Assembly (NCBI GenBank): GCA_030280995.1
Contig: JASXTE010000014.1
Coordinates: forward strand, 20,993,650-21,057,649
DNA: 64,000 nt
Direction of reading: 5' to 3'
DNA from: Hemileia vastatrix
Taxonomy: Eukaryota > Basidiomycota > Pucciniomycetes > Pucciniales > Zaghouaniaceae
Shown: positions 54,128-64,000 of the stretch, piece by piece
Layout of the letters: every line of letters starts with the position of its first letter
Position numbering within the stretch: the stretch's first letter is position 1
Made by a program: the position numbers and the translations under genes
The notes under the pieces: model-generated
Database searches by the model: none
Seen by the model: the letters and a program-made list of their open reading frames with translations, nothing else
What the model was told of the DNA's origin: nothing

Positions 54128-55135
54128 CTACCAAAGTCTGTCTGCTACTCTTCTATAAATCTCCCCAAAGCCTCTGTGACCAAGGTCTTCATGCAATGAC
54201 TTCAACACCAACTCTTGACCCTTTTTCTGAGTCACAACTACTTGAGGATTTGGATGTCTCCTCCTCATCAACCTTCTTCCTGACACATAGAATCCAGGAC
54301 TCTTCTTCCTGATTTCCACCCAAGTATCATCATCACAAATATCTGGCCTCTCCAAGGTTAACAAATATTCAACCATAGTAAAATAAAATCCAGTTGGACC
54401 CCAGGTGTCATCTTTAAAATTTAAAAAAACAACATCCAAGGGTACAACACTGTCATCAAAATCACCAGTGTACACATGAGCCACTTGACCAGCCCAACCA
54501 GGGCACCAATCCCTAAATTTTGGTACATCCTTTTTATTCCCCTTAATCTTAAGAGAATGCAGTTCACTAACAAAAACACCATTTTCCAATTTTCAGACAT
54601 CCCAAACAACAGCCCCATCTTCATCAACAAAGACATCCTGATCACCAGAATCAAGATCAGATCCAGCCAGTTTAACATTTTGGGGTAGGAGAGAAAAATC
54701 TTCAGCACCCTTTGTGCTGGCCCTAACCACTGGTACATCTTCATCAAATTCTTCAGAATCAGAATCTTGATCTGTGGGTGGTCTCCATGATAATCCATCA
54801 GTCATTGTAAAAGCTCTTCCAGGTTTGTATACCAGGTCAAAATAAAAAGGCTGAATAAATTCCACACACCTATTCATTGGAGCATTTGGTAGACTAGGTG
54901 TATTAATCATTTGAACCAGATATTTTGCATCAACCTGCAGCTCAAAATGCTGCCCCCACAAAACAGTTTGCAGCTTCTTCAAAAATTTTGCTACACCACA
55001 CAATTCCAACTTAGGTTGAGAATATCTAGATTCAACCTCATTAAATACCATGGACTCATACATTACTGACCTGACCCTCCCAGTTTTATCTTCCTGAGAC
55101 AAAACAGCACCAGAAGCAATATAACTTGAGTCCAC
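54128..55135 (-). pseudogene. RT1-B RNase H, linker and integrase zinc domain
   Basis: Two open frames. 54593-55135 carries RNase H (MDSSYIASGAVLSQ with the catalytic Asp, KLELCG, QVDAKYLVQMIN) and an acidic linker (DSDSEEFDEDVP) with LPQNVKLAG, the module-encoded peptide. 54128-54589 carries DVVFLNFKDDTWGPTGFYF, a family segment of unknown role, and SLHEDLGHRGFGE, the HH half of the zinc domain. A stop separates the two. Confidence 0.75.
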
Positions 55136-56040
55136 TTCCAGATAATTTTTCCAGAAACAACACCATAATACAAAATGTGAATAATAATATCTTCATCTAT
55201 CACCTTTTTCAACTTCTGAATAGCCTCTTCACACTCTTCAGTTCATACCCACTCTGCATCTTTCCTTATAAGCCTCCTTAAAGGTGAAGCCAACAAAGAA
55301 AAATCTTTAATAAAAATTCTGACATACACACAAACCCCCCAAAAACCCCTGGCTTCAGTAGTATTTTTAGGTCTTGGCCATGACTGAATTTTATAAACCT
55401 TTTTCTTTGCCATAATCCTTCCCTCTTTACATACCACATGATCCAGAATTTCCAGAGAAAGAACACAAAAACAAAACTTTGACCCAGAAGTGGTCAAACC
55501 AGCCACTTCAATCCTAAACAATATTCTTTCTAAAGTAATTGCATATTCCCAAACAAACCTCCTTATACCTGGGTTTTCTTTCAGCACCTCATTACCATAA
55601 TCAGTGGATGGTCCTTTGATTCCACCATCATTAATTAAAATACCAGCATGAGTAGGAACCTCATCCTGTAAAATCTAAGCCATTTGTGCTTGATATACTG
55701 CTACTGAATTGGTTTCTCCTTGAGGAAACCTAGCTAGCTGAAAACTTCTCAATAGATTCTCAAAAGCATAAAGTGGTGGTGAATCCATGTGAGGTTCCCT
55801 TTCATCATAACTACCCATAATATCACTCAAACCATAACACACCCTTCCAGCCAAAGCTTCCAAAAAGTCCTCTGCACTTGGAAGCATCCCAGCATCCTTG
55901 ATAGTGACTCTATTCAAGGCTCTAAGATCATTCACCACCCTCAGCTTCCCATTCTGCTTCTTTACACAGAAAACTGGACTTGAGTAACTAGATGTTTATT
56001 TTTTGTATAAACCAGTCCTGACTCTTTCCCTAACAATCTC
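55136..56040 (-). pseudogene. RT1-B reverse transcriptase palm, inactive
   Basis: LNRVTIKDAGMLPSAEDFLEA, LARFPQGETNSVAVYQAQMA then TAG at the Trp codon (near 55678), and the catalytic motif as LINDGG, in which the first Asp of the DD pair is Asn. The thumb/connection is open at 55243-55587. TAA near 56003 separates it from the N-terminal frame. Clearly not functional. Confidence 0.8.
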
Positions 56041-57413
56041 TACAAAATCATCCCTGATAGCAGCTGGAATTGAAATAGGCTTTATTTTCCAAGGTTTATG
56101 AAAAACCACAGGAATAAAGTAAGGTACTCCATAAGAGTGTTTCAACACACCACTTTCCTTTTCAACAAATTTCACCGCTTTCTCCCTCAGCACAATAAAG
56201 TCCAACAACAACTTCTTTTCCTCATCAGACAACCACCCATCAGGACCAAAATTAACAACTTTTAACCTTTCCACAGTTACCCTAGCAGTTTCCACAAAAT
56301 CAGGAGGATTCTTCAGCAGAGGAGTACAGTACGAATCTCTTGACAAAGGAGGTCTCTTCAAAGGAGGATTCAAACCTACAGGAATAGGCTCGTTGAAAGG
56401 CCTAATCTTCTGTGCTACCTTCTTATATTTTTCTGCTCCACCTTCCACTTGAGGGATCTTCAGGACATCTTCACCACCAGACCTTGAACAAAAACCAAGG
56501 GTTTCCCCATTGCTCACATATGAGGCCAAGGTAATGTTTTTGAAAGGTGTAGAAGAAACCCTTGCGGTGCACAATTGGGAGGACTTACTTTTATTCACCA
56601 ATCTAACCACTTCAAAACTTTTCTGCAATTCCACATCTTCATCTTCACTTCCATCTTCTAAATCTTCAAATCTTGATTCATCTTCTGAATGACACCTTAT
56701 AAAACTGTGCCATTTATCCTCATGCTGCAGGCCCAAAATTGATCTTGCTGATCTTCTTTCTTTAAAGAATTGGTGCAGTTTAACTGCATGCTGGAGGACC
56801 AAAAATTTATCTTGATTATCTTCACAAAAATATTTCTTTTCTTCTTTCTTGATTTTCTTCAGTTATCTTTAAATTTTTCTTTTCTTTTCTTGAGTTTTCT
56901 TCTATCCTACAAAAATAAACAGGGGTTTCCCCAACGCTCACAGACGTAGCCAAGGTAATGTTTTTAAAGGTGTAGAAGAAACCCTAGAAGTGTACAATTG
57001 GGAGGACTTACTTTTAGACCACAATCTCACCACTCCACAACTTTTCCACATATCTTTCAATAAAGATATATAACCAATCTTCTAATATGAACTTGAATTA
57101 AAAATAATTGGGAATCTTGAGATAGAAAAGAGACTTGATAAATAACTTGAAGAATACTTTCAGAGAAGAGTAACATTAAAAAGAGAAAGTTGAAAATCCA
57201 CTTGGTATGTCTCCAAGGGAGCTGACCTACTACAACCTGGGATTTCCTTGTCTTGGGTAGAGGCTGTAGCACTTGGGTGATCAGCCCTCATCACTCTAAA
57301 AAAGATAGACTCCCACTAGAGCCTGAGCCACACTCCAAAAAACGAGAGGCAGCACCTACATCTCTCCTTCTCCTACAACAATCCATGCACTGGCACTTTG
57401 AAGCCAAACCTGG
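56041..57413 (-). pseudogene. RT1-B protease-RT linker and RT N-terminus
   Basis: Open 268-codon frame (55996-56802) from LQHAVKLHQFF through RSILGLQHEDKWHS, an acidic stretch and KIRPFNEPIP to PPLKRPPLSRDSY and RVRTGLYKK. The two LQH peptides are encoded by hairpin modules near 56774 and 56711. 56803-57413 is decayed linker, matching 481-1066 of RT1-A. It ends at the RT1-C insertion point. Confidence 0.75.
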
Positions 57414-58506
57414 TGTAGACAATCCTGTAGTACTAGCTATAGGCCTTGACCAAGGGAGTTGGAGAAAAACCAGAGAGAAAATCCCCTGTCCCTTTAGAAA
57501 AATAAGTGAGATTTACCTGCTACAGTAAATTGGTTCCTGTTTTGCTAAAGACCCTTTTCTAATACACTTGACTGCTTGATGAGCCAAGAAAGTAGTCACC
57601 AGACAGACTACCAGACCAAGGAACTGAAATGTAGACCAATGTCCACACCAGAAACAGCAAAGATACTTGATGTAGGCTGCAAATCCACACTAGAGACAGC
57701 AATAATACTTGCTATAGCTTGCAAGACTATAACAGAGAAAACAGTTGCCAAATTTAAGTTAAATGAAGAACTCACTTGCAACAAACACAGCCGATTGTGG
57801 CCAGAAAACAGTGAAAACTGAGTGAGGAACAATGATATCACCTCTGGATGGTTGTATGATGATTAAGGTTGCCCCAAACTGTCTTATTCACTATATACAC
57901 ACAGACCACTATCTAAAAGCCCATGCGCACCCACCAATTTGGCGCCTGTACCCGCCAAATTGCATAAAAAACCCTCCAGAAGCGCTCCCCAACCTTCTAA
58001 AACAGAGGCGGGCGGGCCGCCCAACGTCGGAGGTGCCGCCTGAAGCGGCACGGCCTCCCTGAAGCCAGAGAAGCACTAAAAACACCCAATCTACTTAGAA
58101 AAACTAACTACAACTACTAAAACATTTAAAACACGGAATTTCACTATAACAACATTGAGACATGAAATATAGAGAAAAATTAGCTCTATCTAACAGTACT
58201 AAGCACTTAACCCTAAGACCTAAGGTTAGCCTGTAAAACACAAAAAACAAAATTAAACAGCTATCTTTTTAAATGAAAAAATGAGGAAATGACCCCTTAA
58301 AACTTAGAATATGAAAAATGTCTGCAAGACATAAAATATAGAGAAAAACCAGGGCTATCCAATGATAGTACCCACATACCCGCAGACCCAATATCCACGG
58401 AATAAAACCAGAAAAATACCTAATTCCTTAACAGATGTCAATTAAGACATGCATAAACAACACCAAATCACGCAAAAAAGGCCCCTGCCAATGTTGGAAG
58501 ACCACA
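57414..58506 (-). mobile_element. 3' LTR of RT1-C
   Basis: 1093 bp. It contains a GC-rich island with the perfect hairpin GTGCCGCCTGAAGCGGCAC (58033-58051), the structure into which RT2-A inserted in RT1-S. The minus-strand PPT ATTGGAGGGAGGA is at 58507-58519. Confidence 0.9.
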
Positions 58507-58522
58507 TCCTCCCTCCAATTAA

Positions 58523-58540
58523 GAATGTCCACATTCTTTC
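58523..58540. promoter_or_regulatory. PPT-side palindrome, possible asA leader site
   Basis: AAGAATGTCCACATTCTT, two 8-bp arms around CC, between the PPT and the asA start codon. The same structure is in RT1-P (19509-19526) and, decayed, in RT1-B, RT2-A and RT2-B. It could serve the element's 3' end or be an operator for asA. Confidence 0.45.
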
Positions 58541-58554
58541 TTCCTCAAACCACC

Positions 58555-59198
58555 ATGTTCAACCTTCTTCCTAAACATGCCTCTGAAATGGGTCCTTGCC
58601 AATACTGCATTGACAATAATCTAATCTGCATCATGACACCACCTGTCCATCCATACAGAACATCCTGCAATGTCTGCCAATCTAGAAAGAAGCCCTGCTA
58701 CAGACCTGGTCCATTATCTTCTGCAAAAGATTCACCACCACCTCAACCTGGTCCATCTTCTACCAGAACCAAAAGATCTAGGCCATCCATCCTGATGCCC
58801 AGATTAATCAAAAGGCTTCACCCTTCCAAGAAGAGTGCCACAACCCATAAAACAACAAGTTCCACCATCCCTGGTCCATCTGATGGTAAAAAAAAACTTT
58901 CATTTCTTCCTTCAACTTTAAAACTGATAACTTCTCAGTTCCTCCATCTTCTGATAGTGATGATAACAATGTAGGATCCATTGCACCACCAACATTAAAC
59001 CACTTGCTTACCATCAAGGCCAAGTTTCAACAACACACATCTCAACAGAAACAACTTCTGCTTCACTACTTCCAATCCACTCCTGCTAGAGATCCTCAGG
59101 ACATTGAGAACAGAAGACACCTCATTCACCAGTTCAAGGCTAATTCTGAACACTTCATTCCATCTCTTGATTCCCTCTGTAATTCCACTAGTACTTGA
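58555..59198 (+). CDS. asA: antisense Zn(II)2Cys6-like protein of RT1-C (196 aa, one intron)
   Basis: Open gene on the strand opposite gag-pol. Exon 1 58555-58885, intron 58886-58938 (53 bp, GT...CAG), exon 2 58939-59198; splicing gives 196 residues ending NSTST. Start: ATG in context CACCATGTTC, the first methionine conserved in frame with RT1-P. Residues 15-48 are C-x2-C-x6-C-x12-C-x2-C-x6-C (C15, 18, 25, 38, 41, 48), exactly the fungal Zn(II)2Cys6 spacing; basic residues sit in the second half (CNVCQSRKKPC) rather than the first. Then a Pro/Ser/Arg/Lys-rich region (PGPSSTRTKRSRPS), an acidic Ser patch (PPSSDSDDN), and a helical end (KFQQHTSQQKQLLLHYFQS, NRRHLIHQFKANSEHF). Likely nuclear DNA-binding; targets may be the element's own repeats. 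Transcription would start in or near the LTR. Confidence 0.75.
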
Positions 59199-59768
59199 GC
59201 TTGATTCAGAAAAGAAAAATTGACTACACCCTCTATAGGATGTAACCACAAACAACCCTCATTTTTAAGTCTTGGGGGACTCAAAAACCTAAATCATAAA
59301 CCCAGAACCAGAGATCAACCACATTAAGACACAGAGAAAAAAACTAACATTCTGGGGTAATTGTTGATAGAGCAGCCAGCCCATCAATTACCCCCAAACT
59401 TGCCTTTGCTAAATTCGGAGGCTCCCCCTGTGGATACCCTCCACCAATATTTCAAAACCAACTCCATCAACAACACACATTCCTCAATTTATAGTCTTGG
59501 GGGACTAAACCAACAACAATCCTCAGTTTAAAGTCTTGGGGGATTATCCTTGAAACCATAAATTTTCAGTTTAAAGTCTTGGAGGACTAAAATAAATTCC
59601 AGTTTAGAGTCATAGAGGACTAACAGAATCTTGCATAAATCTGACCCAGCCAATTTCATGCAATACATCCACAGCTAGACTCGCGGAGCGTCCGCCTTCA
59701 CTTCATCTTCTACTCATCACTGACAAAATTCTTCTCTTATCATTCTCATCATCTTTACACCACAGATC
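59199..59768 (-). repeat. RT1-C module array between asA and asB
   Basis: Modules at about 59258, 59485, 59521, 59565 and 59597; hairpin GGGGTAATTGTTGATAG...CAATTACCCC (59354-59395). The asB leader (59690-59768) is pyrimidine-rich and ends CACCACAG just before ATC-ATG. Confidence 0.8.
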
Positions 59769-61303
59769 ATGTCTGGATCCCCTGCTGTTGACTCCTCTAC
59801 TCTTCCTTGCTTCACTGCTCCCAGGGAATATGCCTGCAAACAGTGCATCCACATGTGCAGACCTTGCACATTCACTCTTCCAACTCCTGAAGCCAAATTC
59901 TACAACAGGGCTTGTGACTCTTGCTATTCCAAAAAGAAGAAATGTGACAGAGATGCCCACTATCCTATTCCTCGCCTTCTCCTTCTCACAAGTATATCTC
60001 CAGATCCCCTACCAGGTCTCCAGAACTTGGTCCATCCTCTTCCTCTCTATCTTCAGCTCCTTCCAGAAGATCCAGAAGCTCAGCTTCCGGCACTCTTCCC
60101 AAAAGACCAGCCTTAGCTTCTCAAGAAACTGCTTTTATCACTGCTAAATTAGCTCCAAAAGCTTCAAAATCAACCCCTAGGCTTCTAGACCACGTCCAGG
60201 CGGCCTGGCTGACGTCGGGCGGCCCGCCCGCCTCACCAAACAGAGAAAATCAGGGCCAAAACCTCCAAAAACGACCAGAAAACAGCAAAATTCAATCAAT
60301 CAATGAAAACAACTCTACAAAATCACCTCCTACCGCTCCCAGAGCAATGCAATCAACCCTCTCAAAGTCCAAAAGCGCCAAAATTTCCCAAATTTTTAAG
60401 AGACCTGCCAAAGGACCCCAGGAAGAAACCAGAACACCCAGCACTGCACCAAGACCACAACCTCATCCCCAATCAAGGCAACGCAACTACACCTCTCCTC
60501 TTTCAGCCAACTATTCTTCTGACAGTTCCATTCCTTAAAATCCTCCATCCAGAAGAGATCAATCTGCTTCCAAATTACCCTCTCCTGCTCCATCTTTCAA
60601 CCATCCTGGTACTCCATCACCAGTACCTCCTCCAACTGAACCAAGCAGAAATATTAGCAACAACAACAAAAGCAACAACAACAACCCTGCTGCTATAACT
60701 AGGCCCCAGTAAGATCAGCATCCAAGTTCACCTTCTCAGGATCCTTCAGAAGAAGACCAAGAGAATCTGTATCTTTCTTTGATTGATCCTCCTACTATGA
60801 CCATTCCAAATTCTTCAGAAGTCCAAATTCCGGCTGCTTACAGATTTGATGAGCTCCCAATCTGTAAGTACCACATTAATTCATCTAATTTCTTCAACAA
60901 AAATAATTACTGATACAATTCTTCTTGTCTAGTTGGAACCCCTCCTCCTGAAACTACTATTGGAGTTGGCCAACCTCTAGAAACTTCTTTGACCCTGGAT
61001 TATGGAGACATGAAACAACACCTAAGCACCATGTGTTCAAACATGCTGAAAGTCTTTACCCTCCATGGACCTTTGAATGACTTTGAAAAATCCCTGAGAA
61101 AGCGCCTACTGGACGGCCACTGGAAGATGTCTAGGATCATTAAGCACACCTTCCAGCACTCCATCCCTGCCTCTTCTTCTTCCTCCTCCTCTGAACTTCC
61201 ATCTGAACCCATTCCTGCCCATTACAATACATATAATCTCTCCAGTAGGATGCACTTCAAACAACACAGTGCTTCCCACAACCCCAACAAAAAACAAAAA
61301 TGA
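59769..61303 (+). pseudogene. asB: antisense Zn(II)2Cys6-like gene of RT1-C (about 488 codons, one intron, three lesions)
   Basis: Starts MSGSPAVDSSTLPCF at 59769. Residues 23-59 form C-x2-C-x6-C-x15-C-x2-C-x6-C, with a strongly basic second half (CDSCYSKKKKC) and extra cysteines at 14 and 30. A long Ser/Pro/Arg/Asn-rich middle follows. A 69-bp GT-AG intron (60864-60932) joins FDELPI to GTPPPETTIG; the last exon is a conserved helical region (LDYGDMKQHLSTMCSNM, LRKRLLDGHWKMSRIIKHTF) ending in a basic NPNKKQK, a possible nuclear signal. Lesions: a 1-nt deletion near 59970 (revealed by RT1-B), TAA at 60536-60538 and TAA at 60710-60712. Outside these the frame holds to the end. It resembles asA in layout and may be its duplicate. 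Confidence 0.7.
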
Positions 61304-61529
61304 CATCATAATCCAGACAAGCCTCCAGAAGCTTCATCATCCAGACAATGAGCTCCTGCAAAAGATTAGAAACATAATAATAAAATAACACAACAAAATA
61401 ATTTCAGATTTTTTTTTTTTTTAAAAAAACAATGAATTCTAGTAAACTACTAATCATAAGAAAATTTGAAAATAAAATGTAAATGGACTAAATAAATTAA
61501 TATGAAATAAATAATTGTATAAAACAAAT
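61304..61529. other. Spacer between asB and the structural cassette
   Basis: A/T-rich with a T tract near 61411. Nothing else recognisable. Confidence 0.5.
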
Positions 61530-62597
61530 TGGCATCCCCCAGCCAAGTGATGAGCTGATCCCCTGATACCTTACCCACATCCAAGTGCACCTTGATGTGG
61601 ATACACAGTTAAATATTTTAAATGATTAACAATAAAATTTAGAAATTAAAGAAGATAATAAAAAATAATGAAACACAGAAATAAAATAAAATAAGAATAA
61701 AAAAAGAAAAATAGCATTGCCCGGCCAATTGATGAGCCTTTCCCCACCAATGCTTGTCCACATCCAGGTGAACCTGATGTGGTAACACCCTATATTTTTG
61801 ATTTTATAATTTTAAACAACCCCCATAAAAAAATTAAAAGAAAAAAAGAGAAAAAAGAAAATAATCTAAAACTACTTTCTAGCAAAAAAATAACTACAAA
61901 ATCAAAGACAGTCCAGCTCCATAGATGGTCCAATAAGAAAAAGTCCGGTCCATAGAAATGATCACTGGGTGGGCTCCCTCCAATAAGTAAAAATGATGGG
62001 AGACCACCAGTGATCCACCTCCAATCCATAAGAACCAAAAATAAAGAAGCCAGTCTCAAACCAGTTTAAAGTCATAGTGGACTTATACCTGAATAATTAA
62101 CAACAGAACTGGATTTCAACTAGGAAAAACAAAACACATGAGACAGACATTCTGGGGTAACTGTTCTACAGAGCAGCCAGCTCATCAGTTACCCCCCCAC
62201 TTGCCAAGGCAAAATCTAGAGGCCCCTCCCATGGGTACCCTCTAACCAACAAAACACAATATCCAACACAATAAACCAAAACCAATAAAAGTGAAGAGTC
62301 CGGCACTTGAAAACCAAAGGAATTTCCAGTTCAAAGTCATGGTGGACTAAAACCTGTGAAAAGTAACCAATACTAGGTTTCAACAAAATTATGAGAAAGG
62401 GTTGGAAACAGACAGTCTGGGGTAACTGTTGATAGAGCAGCCAGCCCATAAGTCACCCCCGCACTTGCCAAGGCAAAATCTAGAGGCCCCTCCCATGGGT
62501 ACCCTCTAGCAAAAGTTTCCAACAAACAGATGCATAGCATCACCACAAAAAAACCAAAATTAAAGAATGGTCCATAGTTTATCCTCATTGCGGAGTT
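61530..62597 (-). repeat. RT1-C structural cassette
   Basis: Two near-palindromes (61576-61601 and a weaker one near 61759-61785), the GATCACTGGGTGGGCTCCC hairpin (61960-62015), AGTTTA modules at 62058 and 62327, two GGGGTAA-type hairpins (62154-62196, 62420-62461) and a CCTC-type module (62574-62594) overlapping the end of integrase. Confidence 0.85.
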
Positions 62598-63990
62598 AAT
62601 CTTCTTCATGTCTAGTGCCTCTGGGATAAAATCTCTTCACCTGGTCTTCAGCCACTCTCTTTTTCAAGAATGCACCATTCAACTCTTCCAAAACATAAGA
62701 ACCTCCAGACGCCTGAGATCTGACTCTGTAAGTTCCATTCCATCTGTTGGCAAAAATTTTTCCCCACTGACTCTCCAAACTTCTATTATACACCAAAACC
62801 TAACAACCAGGTTTCAAGGGATTCCTGAGTCTATGAGCCAACATCTTGTACCAGTACCTGACTGATTGATTCCTAATTTTCATCATTCTAGAGTATGCCC
62901 TCTCTTGACATTCCTCTTTACATTCCAACTGTTGCATCCTGGCGCAGAGCAAATCTTCTGTTGAGTGCACGTCATCCCAATCAATTCCAAGATAAGAAAC
63001 AGTTTCTAAGTCCACCAGTAGAACAGCTTTCTGACCAAACATTAACTCATAAGGAGAATAGCCAGTTGTTCTTTTCACAGTGACCCTATCAGAAAATAAC
63101 ACCAAGGGTAAATAATGCCTCCACTTTTCAGCACTATCCCCACACATCTTTACCAAAGTATTCTTGATAACTTGATGACCTCTTTCAACCATGCCTTCAG
63201 CCTCAGGATAATAAGGTGTAGCCACTCTAACTTTAGAACCAACACTAGCCACAGCTTCTTTAAATTTGGCACCAAACTCTGGCCCGCCATCAACAGTCAC
63301 CAACTTCATCAACCATACATATAAATCCACTCCTTCTTCAAAAAACTCTGCCAAATTCTTGGCGGTCAAATTAACCAGAGGCACTGCCTCAACCCAATAA
63401 GACAAATCATCCCTGGCAACAATTAAGTATTTATACCTGCCCTCTTTAATATGGACAGCATCCAGACTGACTCTTCCAAAAACATTTGTTTCACCAGTAG
63501 CACGGCCAATCTCTTTAGGTTTCAAGTGACTTCTTCTTTGACATTCTTCGCAGGATTGAACCCAAACCTGCACTGCCAACTTCATACCTGGCCACCAAAA
63601 TCTATCAGCTACTCTTCTGTAAGTCTCCCCAAAGGCCCTATCACCAAGGTCTTCATGCAAAGACTTCAACACAACTTCTTGACCCTTCTTCTGAGTCACC
63701 ACAACTTGAGGATTAGGATGTCTCCTCCTTATCAGCCTTCTTCCTGACACATAGAAGCCAGGACTCTTCTTCTTTATTGCCAACCAAGTATCATCATCAC
63801 AACTATCTGGACTCTCCAAGGTCAACAGATATTCCACCATAATAAAATAAAACCCAGACTGACCCCAGGTCTCATCCTCAAAATCCAACAAAACAACATC
63901 CAAGGGTACAACTCTGTCATCAAAATCACCCGTGTGGACAAGAGCCAATTGACCAGCCCAACCAGGACACCAATCCTTAAATTTTGGCAC
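62598..63990 (-). pseudogene. RT1-C integrase
   Basis: Open for 396 codons (62800-63990), then a TAG at 62800-62802 within PGDMVLVYN-type sequence, and a further open piece (62596-62796) with SLESQWGKIFANRWNGTY and the end RFYPRGTRHEED. Catalytic acids are all present: SLDAVHIKEGRYKYL, VTVDGGPEFGAKF, PYYPEAEGMVERGHQ. In the zinc domain the second His is Asp (SLHEDLGDRAFGE; RT1-B has LGHRGFGE), while CEEC is intact. The upstream part carries DVVLLDFEDETWGQSGFYF. Enzyme probably impaired. The rest of pol is outside the window. Confidence 0.85.
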
Positions 63991-64000
63991 GTCCTTCTCT

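Larger units (their letters stand above)
47675..57413 (-). mobile_element. RT1-B: RT1 element, 5' end displaced by RT1-C
   Basis: Minus-strand RT1 copy: 3' LTR (47675-48776), decayed asA, modules, decayed asB, structural cassette, integrase, RNase H, RT and linker up to 57413. At 57413/57414 the sequence switches to the LTR of RT1-C, so gag and the 5' LTR of RT1-B must lie beyond the right edge. Left outer flank is ctga (47671-47674). Confidence 0.9.
57414..64000 (-). mobile_element. RT1-C: RT1 element inserted in RT1-B (continues past the window)
   Basis: 3' LTR, PPT, antisense asA, modules, antisense asB, structural cassette and integrase, all in the RT1 order. Left outer flank ctgg (57410-57413) lies within RT1-B linker sequence whose RT1-A counterpart is uninterrupted (near 1002). 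The rest of pol and the 5' LTR are to the right of the window. Confidence 0.9.

Noticed and set aside
58435..58554. Extension of asA upstream into the LTR (start at 58435)
   Set aside because: A 1-nt indel between RT1-C and RT1-P just upstream of MFNLL puts the extensions in different frames, so the conserved start is the internal ATG.
60396..61309. Minus-strand frames overlapping asB (Glu/Gly-rich)
   Set aside because: Complement of the Ser/Pro-rich asB coding strand; no conservation in RT1-B.

Overview
The window looks like repeat-dominated chromosomal DNA of a basidiomycete fungus, most probably a rust (Pucciniales). The basis is the strong AT bias, 50-75 bp GT-AG introns, Ty3/gypsy (Metaviridae) polyproteins of a kind I associate with rust genomes, and relics of two gene families I associate with rusts (a Tet-like 2OG-Fe(II) dioxygenase and a Myb/SANT-like coiled-coil protein). 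The organism call is an inference. No rRNA, tRNA, CRISPR array or intact housekeeping gene was seen.

Layout. 1-4445: 5' end of a minus-strand gypsy element (RT1-A). 4446-9683: AT-rich DNA with a Tet-like pseudogene (+) and a three-exon Myb-like coiled-coil gene (-). 9684-36290: an old plus-strand element (RT2-B) split by insertions: a solo RT1 LTR (10702-11747) and a gag-only RT1 derivative (RT1-P, 14254-34982). The 3' LTR of RT1-P was hit by another RT1 LTR (RT1-S, 19895-34352). RT1-S was then hit by an unrelated LTR (LTR-X, 20244-21902, itself carrying a CACTA-like element) and by a full-length minus-strand element (RT2-A, 22184-33882). Target-site duplications (TSDs) support the nesting. 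36350-45224: full-length plus-strand RT3 (TSD ATATC) with a MITE in its 3' LTR. 46186-47520: minus-strand pol relic of a chromovirus (RT4). 47675-57413: minus-strand RT1-B with a second CACTA-like element in its integrase. 57414-64000: minus-strand RT1-C, inserted in RT1-B and running off the right edge.

Main discovery candidate. RT1 and its older cousin RT2-B have a 3-4 kb region between integrase and 3' LTR that carries two genes on the strand opposite gag-pol. Gene asA (196 codons, one intron) and gene asB (about 488 codons, one intron) each start with six cysteines in Zn(II)2Cys6 spacing, C-x2-C-x6-C-x12/15-C-x2-C-x6-C, with a basic second half, followed by Ser/Pro/Arg-rich sequence. asA is open in RT1-C and RT1-P and is the best preserved coding sequence in the window although the surrounding gag-pol genes are full of stops. 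The antisense introns would survive retrotransposition because the genomic RNA is the opposite strand.

Second discovery candidate. The same elements are filled with small structured DNA modules: a 22-nt hairpin, N4-(CNNCAA)-N4'-WTAAACTG, whose stem changes in compensating fashion (AGTC/GACT, GGTC/GACC, CCTC/GAGG) and which also occurs inside pol, where it encodes a repeated LQxExKL peptide; a large GATCACTGG hairpin; a 26-bp near-palindrome; a GGGGTAATTG hairpin; and a palindrome next to the polypurine tract. Their order is conserved between elements. Together these suggest a retroelement lineage with its own DNA-binding proteins and possible cis-acting sites, a hypothesis the sequence supports but does not prove.
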